From Candidatus Woesearchaeota archaeon (GTDB taxonomy: Archaea; Nanobdellota; Nanobdellia; Woesearchaeales; UBA10216): a stretch of 64,000 nt of DNA. Shown here piece after piece: positions 1-7,283 of the stretch; positions within the stretch are counted from its first letter, which is position 1, and each line of letters begins with the position of its first letter. The position numbers and the translations under genes are program-made. The stretch spans positions 81,485 through 145,484 of the forward strand of contig JACPBS010000004.1 of the NCBI GenBank assembly GCA_016180195.1, given 5' to 3'. The notes under the pieces were generated by a model that was not told the DNA's origin, did not search any database, and worked only from the letters and a program-made list of their open reading frames with translations.

Positions 1-272
1 AGGCTTATTTTGATGTGATTGTCTGTGCAGCGGATATCAAGTCCGGAAAGCCAAATCCAGAGATTTTTCTTAAGGCTGCTGAAATGCTTAATGTAAAGCC
101 TCTTGAATGTGTTGTAATTGAGGATTCTCTGCATGGAATTGAGGCAGCCATTAGGGCAGGGATGAAATGCATTGCTGTTGCCACGACTCACAGTGAAAAC
201 GAATTGAAGAATGCCTTTTTAGTTAGGCAGGATTTGAGTAAGCTTTCATTAGCTGACATTAAGAGGTTATGA
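1..272 (+). CDS. HAD-family hydrolase, C-terminal part (beta-phosphoglucomutase-like)
   Basis: The frame is open from base 3 to the stop, so the gene begins upstream of the window; the GTG at 15 lies inside it. Visible HAD motifs are the motif III lysine in SGKPNPEIF and the acidic motif IV in VVIEDSLHG, followed by the usual A-A-I-R-AGM helix. This pattern is typical of subfamily I HAD phosphatases and phosphomutases of the beta-phosphoglucomutase/phosphoglycolate phosphatase group, which act on small cytosolic phosphate esters. The catalytic DxD motif and cap domain are outside the window, so the substrate cannot be guessed. The stop overlaps the next HAD gene by four bases (ATGA), so the two are probably translated together. 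Confidence 0.8.
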   Translation, partial: AYFDVIVCAADIKSGKPNPEIFLKAAEMLNVKPLECVVIEDSLHGIEAAIRAGMKCIAVATTHSENELKNAFLVRQDLSKLSLADIKRL

Positions 273-931
273 TGATAAAAGCCATAGTATTTGACTGTGA
301 CGGAACCCTGTACAGTATTGGCGATGCGATAGAAGGTGACTTGATTGGAATCAGGAGAGCTTATAAGGAGCTTGGAGTCTCTGCAAAGGTCCCTTCAAAA
401 GGCGAATTTCTGAAAAGGGCCGGTTACAGGTATCCTGATTTTTTCATTGGGCTTATCCCTAATGATCTCTTTGATAGAGCTTACCCTCTCGTCTACAAGT
501 ATTCTGTTGAGGAAACTGTTAGCCGTGTAAGGGAGGATAAGGGCTGGCTTTTCAACAATGTAAAAGTTGTGCTGGCTAATCTTAAGTCTAAGGGAATAAG
601 GCTTGGCTTGGTTACGAATGGAACTAAAAGTTATATCTGGGCTGTTGCTCAAACCTATGCTTTGGACAGGATTTTTGATGTTATCATGTCTGTCGAGGAG
701 GTTGAAGGTGACAAGGGTGACTTGCTGAAATTCGAGCTTAATGAGCTTAAAGTCAAGCCAAACGAAGCCATAATGGTCGGGGACAGGAAATCAGATATCG
801 ACGCTGCCAAAAAAGCGGGCTGCAGGGCAGTGGGTGTAACTTATGGTTATGGGGAGGAGGAAGAGTTAAAAGATGCAGACTTTAAAATCAGAAAAATTGA
901 AGAACTGGCAGGGATTGTCGAAAATGGTTAA
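269..931 (+). CDS. HAD-family hydrolase (phosphoglycolate phosphatase-like)
   Basis: This 220-residue protein starts IKAIVFDCDGTL, the HAD nucleophile motif DxD. A helical cap follows (about residues 15-85), then motif II in LGLVTNGT, the motif III lysine near KFELNELKVKP, and motif IV in IMVGDRKSDIDAAKKAG. All four motifs are present, so it is probably an active cytosolic phosphatase. The substrate is not evident. The start overlaps the stop of the upstream HAD gene (ATGA), giving two adjacent HAD enzymes in one transcript. Its last codons overlap the start of the small transporter gene. Confidence 0.85.
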   Translation: MMIKAIVFDCDGTLYSIGDAIEGDLIGIRRAYKELGVSAKVPSKGEFLKRAGYRYPDFFIGLIPNDLFDRAYPLVYKYSVEETVSRVREDKGWLFNNVKVVLANLKSKGIRLGLVTNGTKSYIWAVAQTYALDRIFDVIMSVEEVEGDKGDLLKFELNELKVKPNEAIMVGDRKSDIDAAKKAGCRAVGVTYGYGEEEELKDADFKIRKIEELAGIVENG

Positions 932-1364
932 GATGGAGACTTGGCTGGTTTACGGATTGATCGCCGCTTTTGCTTTCGGCGTGAATGCCATCATCTATAA
1001 GTTCGGTCTTCGCAACGGCATTGATCCTTTTTTTGCAGGCTTCATATTCAGCCTGGGCGTTTCTATGGTTTTCCTTGCAGCGATGATATTCAAGAAGTCA
1101 GCAACCAGCCTTACATTCAATGATGGTTCCCTTGTTTTTTTTGCAGGCGTTATTTGGGCGATAGGGTTCCTGGCGGTTACCTTGGGGTTTGCACAGAACT
1201 TCAATGTTTCAAAAATCGCGATTGTTTATAGTTCAAACGTCATTGTTACTGTGCTTTTAAGCATAGTCTTGCTCAAGGAGCTCTCATCAGGCGCAGATTT
1301 TTTGAGGGTCGCTGTAGGGATGGCCTTTGTTGTTGCCGGTGTTGTTGTCACAAGCTTAAAATGA
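924..1364 (+). CDS. Half-size EamA/DMT-type transporter
   Basis: A 146-residue protein with four to five hydrophobic helices, matching one EamA repeat. The last two helices have the form I-A-I-V-Y-S-S-N-V-I-V-T-V-L-L-S, with the K-E-L turn typical of drug/metabolite transporter C-termini. Full-size members carry two repeats (about 280-300 residues), so this one probably works as a homodimer or heterodimer. I chose ATG 924, which overlaps the previous gene by eight bases; ATG 933 is equally possible. The stop overlaps purP by four bases, placing it in the same operon. Substrate unknown. Confidence 0.7.
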   Translation: MVKMETWLVYGLIAAFAFGVNAIIYKFGLRNGIDPFFAGFIFSLGVSMVFLAAMIFKKSATSLTFNDGSLVFFAGVIWAIGFLAVTLGFAQNFNVSKIAIVYSSNVIVTVLLSIVLLKELSSGADFLRVAVGMAFVVAGVVVTSLK

Positions 1365-2488
1365 TTGGCAGGGATGATCTTAAAAAAATAATTGATGGTT
1401 ACCATACAGATAAGCTTACAATAGGAACTTTAGGCGGCCATTCGGCTCTTGATGTGTGCAGGGGAGCGAAGGATCTCGGTTTCAGGACTGTTGTGGTATG
1501 CCAGAAAGGCAGGGAGAAAACATACAGCAGTTACTACAGGTCGGATGGAAACAGGGGCATTGTAGATGATGTAATCCTAGTCGATTCTTTTGCTGATGTT
1601 GTCAAGGATGATGTTCAAAAAAGGCTTAGGCAGCTTAACACGATCTTTGTCCATAGCAGGTATTTCTGGGTGTATTGTGATTTTGGCGAGATTGAAAACA
1701 GGTTCAAGGTGCCTATTTTCGGCAGCAGGGGCTTGTTGAGGGCTGAGGAGCGGGATCAGCCCAATAACCAGTATTTCCTGTTAGAGAATGCGGGCATTAA
1801 AACTCCCAAAAGGTTTGTAAACCCGCAGGACATTGACCGCCTTTCAATAGTTAAGGCAGCAGAATCAGACCGTGGTTATGAAAGGGAATTCTTTTTCGTA
1901 AGTAGCTATGATGATTATGTGAAGAAATCAGCAGAGCTTTTGAAGGCGGGGAAAGTTAATTCAGGCTCGCTTAAAAAAGCAGTAATTGAGGAGTTTGTCC
2001 TTGGCCCGCAGGTAAACCTGAATTTTTTCCATTCTCCGTTAACTGGAGAGCTCGAGCTTCTTGGCACTGATACGCGGAGGCAGACTAACATAGACGGTTT
2101 CTTGAGGCTCACTGCTGCCCAGCAGCTGGGTCTTGGTGGAAGCGTGAGGCCCAAATACATCGAGAATGGACACGTTTCAGTTACTCTTAAGGAATCGCTT
2201 CTTGAGAAGGCTTTTGAAATCGGTGAAAGATTCGTGGCATCGGCCAGGGAACATTACCCACCGGGCATCATCGGACCTTTTGCCCTTCAGGGTGCGGTTC
2301 TTGCAGGTCCTCCAAAGGAGGAATTTGTAGTTTTTGATGTCAGCATGAGAATTCCGGGAAGCCCCGGGACCAGATATACGCCGTATGGTCATTACCTTTA
2401 TGGCGAGGACATCAGCGTGGGAAAAAGGATTGCCATGGAGATTAGGGATGCTGTCAAGCTCAACCATCTTATCGAGGTATTAACTTGA
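1361..2488 (+). CDS. purP: PurP-like ATP-grasp ligase (formate-dependent AICAR formylation)
   Basis: A 375-residue protein close to the length of archaeal PurP (about 360). The N-terminus has the PurP signature LGGHSALDVCRGAKDLGFRT followed by V-C-Q-K-G-R-E. The ATP-grasp region continues with VIEEFVLGPQVNLNFFHS and a C-terminal block with S-M-R-I-P-G-S-P-G-T. PurP joins formate to AICAR with ATP to give FAICAR, the folate-independent archaeal route to IMP. The stop overlaps the guaA start by four bases, so two steps of guanine nucleotide synthesis are translationally coupled. A PurP paralogue with another amine substrate cannot be excluded. Confidence 0.85.
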   Translation: MIGRDDLKKIIDGYHTDKLTIGTLGGHSALDVCRGAKDLGFRTVVVCQKGREKTYSSYYRSDGNRGIVDDVILVDSFADVVKDDVQKRLRQLNTIFVHSRYFWVYCDFGEIENRFKVPIFGSRGLLRAEERDQPNNQYFLLENAGIKTPKRFVNPQDIDRLSIVKAAESDRGYEREFFFVSSYDDYVKKSAELLKAGKVNSGSLKKAVIEEFVLGPQVNLNFFHSPLTGELELLGTDTRRQTNIDGFLRLTAAQQLGLGGSVRPKYIENGHVSVTLKESLLEKAFEIGERFVASAREHYPPGIIGPFALQGAVLAGPPKEEFVVFDVSMRIPGSPGTRYTPYGHYLYGEDISVGKRIAMEIRDAVKLNHLIEVLT

Positions 2489-4008
2489 TCCTGATAATAG
2501 ATTTTGGTTCCCAGGTTTCTCATTTGATCACGAGAAGAATAAGGCAGCTCGGGGTATTCTCTGAAATCGTCCCTTGCACGACTTCGATGGCGGCAATAAA
2601 ATCAATGAAGCCTGATGGCATCATACTTTCAGGAGGCCCAAGAAGCGTGTACGAAAAGGGTGCTCCTGATATGAACAGGGAACTTTTTTCGCTTGGAATC
2701 CCTATTCTTGGCATCTGCTATGGCCATCAGATCTTGGCCCATGTCCTGGGCGGCAAGGTCGTAAGTGGCAGCAGGGAGTATGGATTGGGACGATTGAGCA
2801 TATTGAAATCCTCTTCGATCCTGGAAGGTTTATCGGGAAGTGAGCAGGTATGGATGAGCCATGGGGATTCAGTAATTGAATTGCCCGAAGGGTTTGAGGC
2901 TGTTGGGTCAACAGCTGATTGCAAGATTGCAGCGTTTGCAAATGAAAAGGAAAGGATATACGGAGTCCAGTTCCACCCTGAGGTCCAGCATACTGTCAAT
3001 GGAACCAGGATTCTTGATAATTTCATTTCAATTTGCAATGCAAAAAAAGACTACAGCGTAAAAGGCTTGGTGAAAAGAATTGTTGATGAGGTTAAGGCAA
3101 CCGTGAAAGATGATGGGGTCATAATGGCAGTCAGTGGCGGTGTTGACAGCCTTGTCGCATCCTTCCTGATTGCAAAGGCAACAAAAAATCTTCATCTTGT
3201 TTTTGTGGATAACGGTTTGCTTAGAAAGGGGGAGGTTGACGAGGTAAGGGAAATCTTTTCAGGTTTTGAGAACTTCAATGTTGTTGATGCTTCTTCTTCT
3301 TTTATCAGCCGGATTGGCGGGGTTACCGAACCTGAGGCAAAAAGGAAGATCATAGGCAATTTGTTTGTCGAGGTGTTTGAGCGCAAGGTTGAGGACTTGA
3401 GGGAAAATGGCATCAATGTCTCCTATCTTGGGCAGGGAACCATTTATCCTGACAGGATTGAGAGCGCTCAGCCTTCCAAGTCCGCTTCTCTGATAAAGAC
3501 TCATCATAACGTGGGGGGCTTGCCTGAGAGGATGAAGCTTCGTCTTGTAGAACCCTTGCGGGACCTGTATAAGGACGAGGTCAGGGAGCTCGGTATTGAA
3601 CTGGGCATTGGGAAAAGATTCCTTTTCAGGCATCCTTTTCCGGGGCCAGGGCTGGCTGTGAGGGTTCTTGGTGAAGTGACCGGGGAAAAGCTTGCCATCT
3701 TAAGGGAGGCTGACTCTATTTTCATTGATGAGCTTAAGAAATCGGGATTCTATGAGAAGACCTGGCAGGCATTTGCCGCCCTGCTCCCTGTGAAGTCAGT
3801 GGGTGTGATGGGTGATGAGAGGACTTATGGCTACATAATAGCATTAAGGGCTGTTGTTAGTGCTGATGCCATGACGGCAGACTGGGCAAAGCTTCCTTTG
3901 GAACTCCTGGAGTCTGTCTCTAGCAGGATAGTTAGGAGTGTGAAAGGCGTGAACAGGGTTGTTTATGACATAACCCAGAAGCCGCCGGGAACCATAGAGT
4001 TCGAGTAG
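2485..4008 (+). CDS. guaA: GMP synthase, glutamine-hydrolysing, single-chain
   Basis: Converts XMP to GMP using ATP and glutamine. The 507-residue chain fuses a class I glutamine amidotransferase (nucleophile Cys78 in GICYGHQ; His164 and Glu166 in QFHPEV) to an ATP-pyrophosphatase domain with the P-loop SGGVDS at 217-222 and the C-terminal dimerisation domain ending KPPGTIEFE. Many archaea split these domains into two genes, so the bacterial-style fusion is notable. Translation begins at TTG 2485, the only start that keeps the conserved ILIIDFGSQ N-terminus; it overlaps the purP stop. A T-run after the stop (4021-4026) may terminate the operon. Confidence 0.95.
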   Translation: MILIIDFGSQVSHLITRRIRQLGVFSEIVPCTTSMAAIKSMKPDGIILSGGPRSVYEKGAPDMNRELFSLGIPILGICYGHQILAHVLGGKVVSGSREYGLGRLSILKSSSILEGLSGSEQVWMSHGDSVIELPEGFEAVGSTADCKIAAFANEKERIYGVQFHPEVQHTVNGTRILDNFISICNAKKDYSVKGLVKRIVDEVKATVKDDGVIMAVSGGVDSLVASFLIAKATKNLHLVFVDNGLLRKGEVDEVREIFSGFENFNVVDASSSFISRIGGVTEPEAKRKIIGNLFVEVFERKVEDLRENGINVSYLGQGTIYPDRIESAQPSKSASLIKTHHNVGGLPERMKLRLVEPLRDLYKDEVRELGIELGIGKRFLFRHPFPGPGLAVRVLGEVTGEKLAILREADSIFIDELKKSGFYEKTWQAFAALLPVKSVGVMGDERTYGYIIALRAVVSADAMTADWAKLPLELLESVSSRIVRSVKGVNRVVYDITQKPPGTIEFE

Positions 4009-4053
4009 TTTGTAGCGGTTTTTTCCATTCAACTACAAACTCCTAACCACAAG

Positions 4054-4317
4054 CTACTTGCGGCATTTTAGCCATAATTCCTTGAAAAAAGGCAGGGTTA
4101 GCGTTGACAGCATGAACCCTACGGCTGGAATTATCGCATTCAGCCATGGCCTTTCCACATTTATTGCATACATGTATGTTCCTATTGCGATATATGTAAA
4201 CAGCATAAGCAATAATCTTCTTGTGTAGCTTGTTTCCCATGCCTTATCAGATTCTACTTTGGCGTTCCGTTCCTTGATTTTATCAATTTCTTTTTTCAGC
4301 TGTTGCAATGATGTCAT
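4054..4317 (-). CDS. Small two-helix membrane protein with coiled-coil N-terminus
   Basis: An 87-residue protein. Residues 3-28 form a charged heptad-like helix (LQQLKKEIDKIKERN). Two membrane spans follow, around 34-54 and 60-78, with a short loop between them. It is the last gene of a three-gene minus-strand operon, six bases downstream of the STAS-like gene. I do not recognise the family. The layout suggests a membrane anchor or partner for the ATPase/STAS-like pair, but that is inference. Confidence 0.7.
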   Translation of the reverse strand: MTSLQQLKKEIDKIKERNAKVESDKAWETSYTRRLLLMLFTYIAIGTYMYAINVERPWLNAIIPAVGFMLSTLTLPFFKELWLKCRK

Positions 4318-4323
4318 TTTTAA

Positions 4324-4617
4324 TTAATCTTCCTGTTGCATGTAATCTATAACTATCCTTATTATTTTTTGGATTATTTCATTGCAACTCTTAAATCTAA
4401 TTTTATCCAATACATCAATCCCTTGTGTTCTTATTACATCACTTAATAAGGCATGCATAAATGACTGTGTTGCAGAATCAACTTTGTCGAAATTTATGAC
4501 GACATCTTCTCCTTTATTTAAAGCGGGCATTATTTCAGTTATCCTTATTTCTTTTGCAACATCTTTATTCTCTGCAAAATTGCCTGCTTTGTTAAAAATA
4601 TTGATTTCGATCGTCAT
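4324..4617 (-). CDS. STAS-like domain protein (DUF4325 type)
   Basis: A 97-residue protein with an alternating strand/helix pattern: VVINFDKVDSATQSFMHALL resembles the core of STAS-like DUF4325 proteins, where a central D-x-x-x-S/T-F element precedes a helix. STAS domains act as partners or phosphorylation targets of GHKL-type kinases in bacterial partner-switching modules. The gene overlaps the stop of an upstream GHKL ATPase by four bases, so an ATPase and its STAS-like partner are made together. Whether the serine/threonine near residue 51 is phosphorylated is unknown. Confidence 0.7.
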   Translation of the reverse strand: MTIEINIFNKAGNFAENKDVAKEIRITEIMPALNKGEDVVINFDKVDSATQSFMHALLSDVIRTQGIDVLDKIRFKSCNEIIQKIIRIVIDYMQQED

Positions 4618-5579
4618 ATGAACCTGGGCTTTTTGAATATTTTCTTTTTTCTTTCTGATGTTTCCTTCTGGTAAACTTTTCGAATCATTTCAAGAAGTTC
4701 ATCAATCCTTTTATTTCTGTCTAAAGAAATGTCTATTCCGACTATTGTGCCTTCCCAATACGGATAATCCTCATCTTTTGAATGTCTGTCCTCAAATGGG
4801 TTTGAATTTAATCTGATGTGGTTTTTATCTTTGGGGATTCGCAACAATTTGTACATTGCATTTCCACTATAAATAACGAAAAAATCTTTGTTGATTTTTG
4901 CCATGGATTTGATAAAAAACAAACCCATTCCAGCGTTTTCCGGGGTTCCTCCAGGTAGTCTGGTTGTTCCGGTAACGCCCGGTGTTAATGCTAACTTGAT
5001 TGCTTCCATATCAGTATCTGCTCTATATGATTTATTAATTGTAGTTTTTATTCCCACTCCTGTGTCAGCAACACCTATCCGGATAACATTATGTTTCTTA
5101 TATAACTGTGCACATACTATCGCCCCATTTTTTGATTCTGAATGCTCAAAAACATTTCTTACCAGTTCGCTGATTATGTATCTTATTGGCTCTACCTGCT
5201 TGGGCTCCAAATGAAGTATCGGGATCATGTCTGTAATGAATGAGTGTAATTCATTTGAATTTTGTATTTTAGTTAAAGGAATAAACCTGCCCGCTGCTTC
5301 ATGTTCCTTAATTGAGATTCCGGATTCGATGCCTAAAAATCTAAATAAGCCCATTCTCTCGAAATAATGTTTGGATTTTGCTTCAAATTTTTCACAATGG
5401 ATATTTTCACGTTTTACCTTCCTGCCCAAAGAAGCCAGCATTGTTAAAACCATTGGGTGAACTGATATCCAATCTTTATTTGCTGTTATTATTAATTTTT
5501 CTGCATCGCTTGTATCAAAGCTTCTTAAAAAAGGATCTATGTTTCCTAAAAAAGCACTGTTTGGCAAATGAATTTTCAC
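4614..5579 (-). CDS. GHKL (HATPase_c) ATP-binding protein with N-terminal STAS-like region
   Basis: A 321-residue protein. Residues 1-100 look like a degenerate STAS-like domain (ISVHPMVLTMLASLG). From 125 on there is a GHKL ATPase: N box ISELVRNVFEHS (Glu138, Asn142), G1 box VADTGVGI (Asp172) and G2 box NAGMGLFFIKSMAK. No histidine phosphoacceptor domain is seen, so it is not a classic sensor kinase; anti-sigma-like switch kinases are the closest analogy. It is the first gene of an operon with a STAS-like protein and a small membrane protein. A TATA box at 5601-5610 sits 26 bases upstream of the start, behind two palindromes. Confidence 0.8.
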   Translation of the reverse strand: MKIHLPNSAFLGNIDPFLRSFDTSDAEKLIITANKDWISVHPMVLTMLASLGRKVKRENIHCEKFEAKSKHYFERMGLFRFLGIESGISIKEHEAAGRFIPLTKIQNSNELHSFITDMIPILHLEPKQVEPIRYIISELVRNVFEHSESKNGAIVCAQLYKKHNVIRIGVADTGVGIKTTINKSYRADTDMEAIKLALTPGVTGTTRLPGGTPENAGMGLFFIKSMAKINKDFFVIYSGNAMYKLLRIPKDKNHIRLNSNPFEDRHSKDEDYPYWEGTIVGIDISLDRNKRIDELLEMIRKVYQKETSERKKKIFKKPRFI

Positions 5580-5600
5580 AGGTTAATTAAAAGGCTGAAC

Positions 5601-5610
5601 TTTATAAATA
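5601..5610 (-). promoter_or_regulatory. TATA box of the GHKL/STAS-like operon
   Basis: Read on the minus strand this is TATTTATAAA, a near-ideal archaeal TATA element. Its centre is 26 bases from ATG 5579, so transcription should begin at or next to the start codon (leaderless mRNA). Confidence 0.75.
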
Positions 5611-5614
5611 TTTC

Positions 5615-5641
5615 TTTTTTACCGGGAATCCCGGTAAAAAA
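5615..5641. promoter_or_regulatory. Perfect 27-base palindrome, probable operator 1
   Basis: Six T, then ACCGGG-AAT-CCCGGT, then six A, forming a perfect dyad. It lies directly upstream of the TATA box of the GHKL/STAS-like operon, at the BRE position or just behind it. The core CCGGGAATCCCGG (5622-5634) recurs in reverse complement at 5659-5671. This is the layout expected for tandem dimer-binding sites of a transcription factor. Confidence 0.7.
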
Positions 5642-5656
5642 TTTAATCCCTATATA

Positions 5657-5673
5657 TTCCGGGATTCCCGGAA
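5657..5673. promoter_or_regulatory. Second palindrome, probable operator 2
   Basis: TTCCGGG-ATT-CCCGGAA is a perfect dyad whose 13-base core is the exact reverse complement of the first palindrome's core. The centres are 37 bases apart, about three and a half helical turns, which would place the two dimers on opposite faces of the DNA. Confidence 0.7.
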
Positions 5674-5730
5674 AAATTACCATAAATAAAACAAAAAATT
5701 ATTTAAAATTAGTTCCTTAAAGTAATTTCA

Positions 5731-5862
5731 ATGGTTTTTGGCGCAATCAACCAAAAAGAGATTCAGACAGCCGCGGCAACAGCTGTAGACCCGCTAAGGG
5801 AACAGATCACGTCAATTTCCGATACTAATTTATCATTATCCAGTAATAGAAAAAATTTATAA
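5731..5862 (+). CDS. Possible 43-residue small protein
   Basis: ATG 5731 opens a 43-codon frame ending at TAA 5860 (starts MVFGAINQKEIQTAAATAV). It is amphipathic and contains no recognised motif. No clear Shine-Dalgarno or TATA box positions it. It could be a real small protein, a relic of a longer gene, or chance. The segment also carries the TATA-like tttataata (5856-5864) that probably drives the next gene. Confidence 0.25.
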   Translation: MVFGAINQKEIQTAAATAVDPLREQITSISDTNLSLSSNRKNL

Positions 5863-5902
5863 TATACTGGTTATAGGGAATGGTTGTTAGGTGTGCCTTT
5901 AT

Positions 5903-6484
5903 ATGGGTTTTTTGAAGTTTTTGAAAAAAGGTGAAGAGAAAAAGGTGCAGAAAGAGGTTGCCTCTGATGAGCTTGAGCTTCCTCCACCACCTCAGATTGA
6001 ATCGTTCTCTTCCGGATTGCCTTCTTTTGAGGGTCCTAAGCTGGAAATGCCTGTTATAGGGAAGCTGGACATCCCTGTTGCCTCGATGAACAAGCCCAGT
6101 GAGGCTGGGCAGGATCTTATCAGGCTTCCTGACATCAAGCAGATTGATGACCAGAAATTTGTTTTTGATCAGCCTTCCATGCAGGTTCCCCCTGTTTCAG
6201 TTCCTGCTTTTGAGAACCCTGTCATGACTAAGCCTGCCTTGGAAAAGCCAGCTATTGTCCAGTCTGCTAAACCCTATCCTGACCAGCCAGTATATATTAA
6301 GGGTCATAAGTTCAGGGCGATTATTGAGGATATCGATTCCCTGCTGAAAAGCCAGAAAATACTTGATGAGGAACTGGTGAAGATTAGGCGGATGAAGGAT
6401 GAGGAGTATGAAAAATGGAGCAAGTGCCTTGAGGATATGCAGAGAAGGTTGATGTTCATAGATCAAAACTTGTTTGAGGTGTAA
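5903..6484 (+). CDS. Proline-rich protein with C-terminal coiled coil, unknown function
   Basis: A 193-residue cytosolic protein. The N-terminus is short and basic (GFLKFLKKGEEKK). Residues about 25-125 are proline-rich and probably disordered, and the last 60 residues are a charged helical segment with a conserved-looking GHKFRAIIEDI motif. ATG 5903 is preferred over an in-frame GTG at 5891 because GGTG at 5889-5892 is spaced as an archaeal Shine-Dalgarno. It opens a run of three small helical proteins (to 7062) with gaps of one base or overlaps, so they probably form a complex. Family not recognised. Confidence 0.7.
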   Translation: MGFLKFLKKGEEKKVQKEVASDELELPPPPQIESFSSGLPSFEGPKLEMPVIGKLDIPVASMNKPSEAGQDLIRLPDIKQIDDQKFVFDQPSMQVPPVSVPAFENPVMTKPALEKPAIVQSAKPYPDQPVYIKGHKFRAIIEDIDSLLKSQKILDEELVKIRRMKDEEYEKWSKCLEDMQRRLMFIDQNLFEV

Positions 6485-6485
6485 A

Positions 6486-6710
6486 ATGAATCCCGTTTAT
6501 ATAAAGGTTGACAGGTATAAGAAGATTGGTGGGGTGATTGAAAGGATCAAAGTCAGCCTTGATGAGGCAAAAGTTGTTATTGCGCGGCTTGATGAGCTCA
6601 AGGTTGAAGAAGAAAAGGAGCTTCAGCAATGGAAGGCTGAACTGGAGAAGATTTCCAGCAAGGTTGCTTATATAGAGGATTCTTTGGCAGGTAAGACTAA
6701 TGAAGGATGA
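6486..6710 (+). CDS. Small coiled-coil protein, unknown
   Basis: A 74-residue, almost entirely helical protein (heptads from about residue 15 to 65; IERIKVSLDEAKVVIARLDEL). ATG 6486 comes one base after the previous stop, and the 3' end overlaps the next coiled-coil gene by 11 bases. The size, helicity and tight coupling suggest one subunit of a small coiled-coil assembly with its neighbours. No function can be assigned. Confidence 0.7.
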   Translation: MNPVYIKVDRYKKIGGVIERIKVSLDEAKVVIARLDELKVEEEKELQQWKAELEKISSKVAYIEDSLAGKTNEG

Positions 6711-7062
6711 GTATTTTTATGTTGGAATAGAGGATCCTGGTGTTGTCAGGAGAAGCATCCTCGAGTCGTCAAAGGAGCTTATACAGGCACTTCAAAGGTA
6801 TGAGAGGTTCAAGGCATTGAGGTCTGAGAAATACGCCCAGGCATCAAGGCTGAAAATGCTTTATGATGGTATTGTTGCATTGCTTTCTGAGGTAAAGGCT
6901 GATTTGCCAAGTATGGATATTAAGGGTTTGCCGAAAAGCGAGGAAAGGCATTTCAGGGCTAAGAGACAGGCTGATGAAGCTTCTAAGAAAGTCCCGACAG
7001 GGATCGAGAAGCTTGAGGAAGAGCTTAATGATATAGAGAAGAAGCTCAACGCAATACAATGA
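6700..7062 (+). CDS. Coiled-coil protein, unknown
   Basis: A 120-residue helical protein with two likely coiled coils (about 15-70 and 85-120; C-terminus IEKLEEELNDIEKKL). It is the third gene of the coiled-coil cluster and overlaps the following membrane-protein gene by four bases. It has no signal peptide, metal-binding cysteines or enzymatic motif. A structural or scaffolding role is inferred only from composition and gene order. Confidence 0.7.
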   Translation: MKDEYFYVGIEDPGVVRRSILESSKELIQALQRYERFKALRSEKYAQASRLKMLYDGIVALLSEVKADLPSMDIKGLPKSEERHFRAKRQADEASKKVPTGIEKLEEELNDIEKKLNAIQ

Positions 7063-7268
7063 AAAGTATCCCGCTTCCTAGGACTTTCATGCTGTTTAGC
7101 ATTCTTGGGTTCCTAATAGTGACTATTTTCACTTTTAACCCGTTTTCAGAAAGGCCATTGATAACAATACCGTTAAGCTGGGGTTTTGCCTTTGACTTGG
7201 TTTTCATCATGATGTTCATTGCTTCTGTGCTCTCAATAACCCCTTCAGGAAAAATTCTTAAATCTTGA
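7059..7268 (+). CDS. Small two-helix membrane protein
   Basis: A 69-residue protein with hydrophobic spans at about 9-27 and 40-60 (FMLFSILGFLIVTIFTF and FDLVFIMMFIASVLSI). The start overlaps the upstream coiled-coil gene (ATGA). It lies 15 bases before the exported Lon-like protease gene and may be cotranscribed with it. No family recognised. Confidence 0.6.
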   Translation: MKSIPLPRTFMLFSILGFLIVTIFTFNPFSERPLITIPLSWGFAFDLVFIMMFIASVLSITPSGKILKS

Positions 7269-7283
7269 GGCTTTCTTTGGCCC

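Noticed and set aside
5615-5673. CRISPR-like repeat-spacer array
   Set aside because: Only two palindromes with one spacer, no further repeats and no cas genes in the window.
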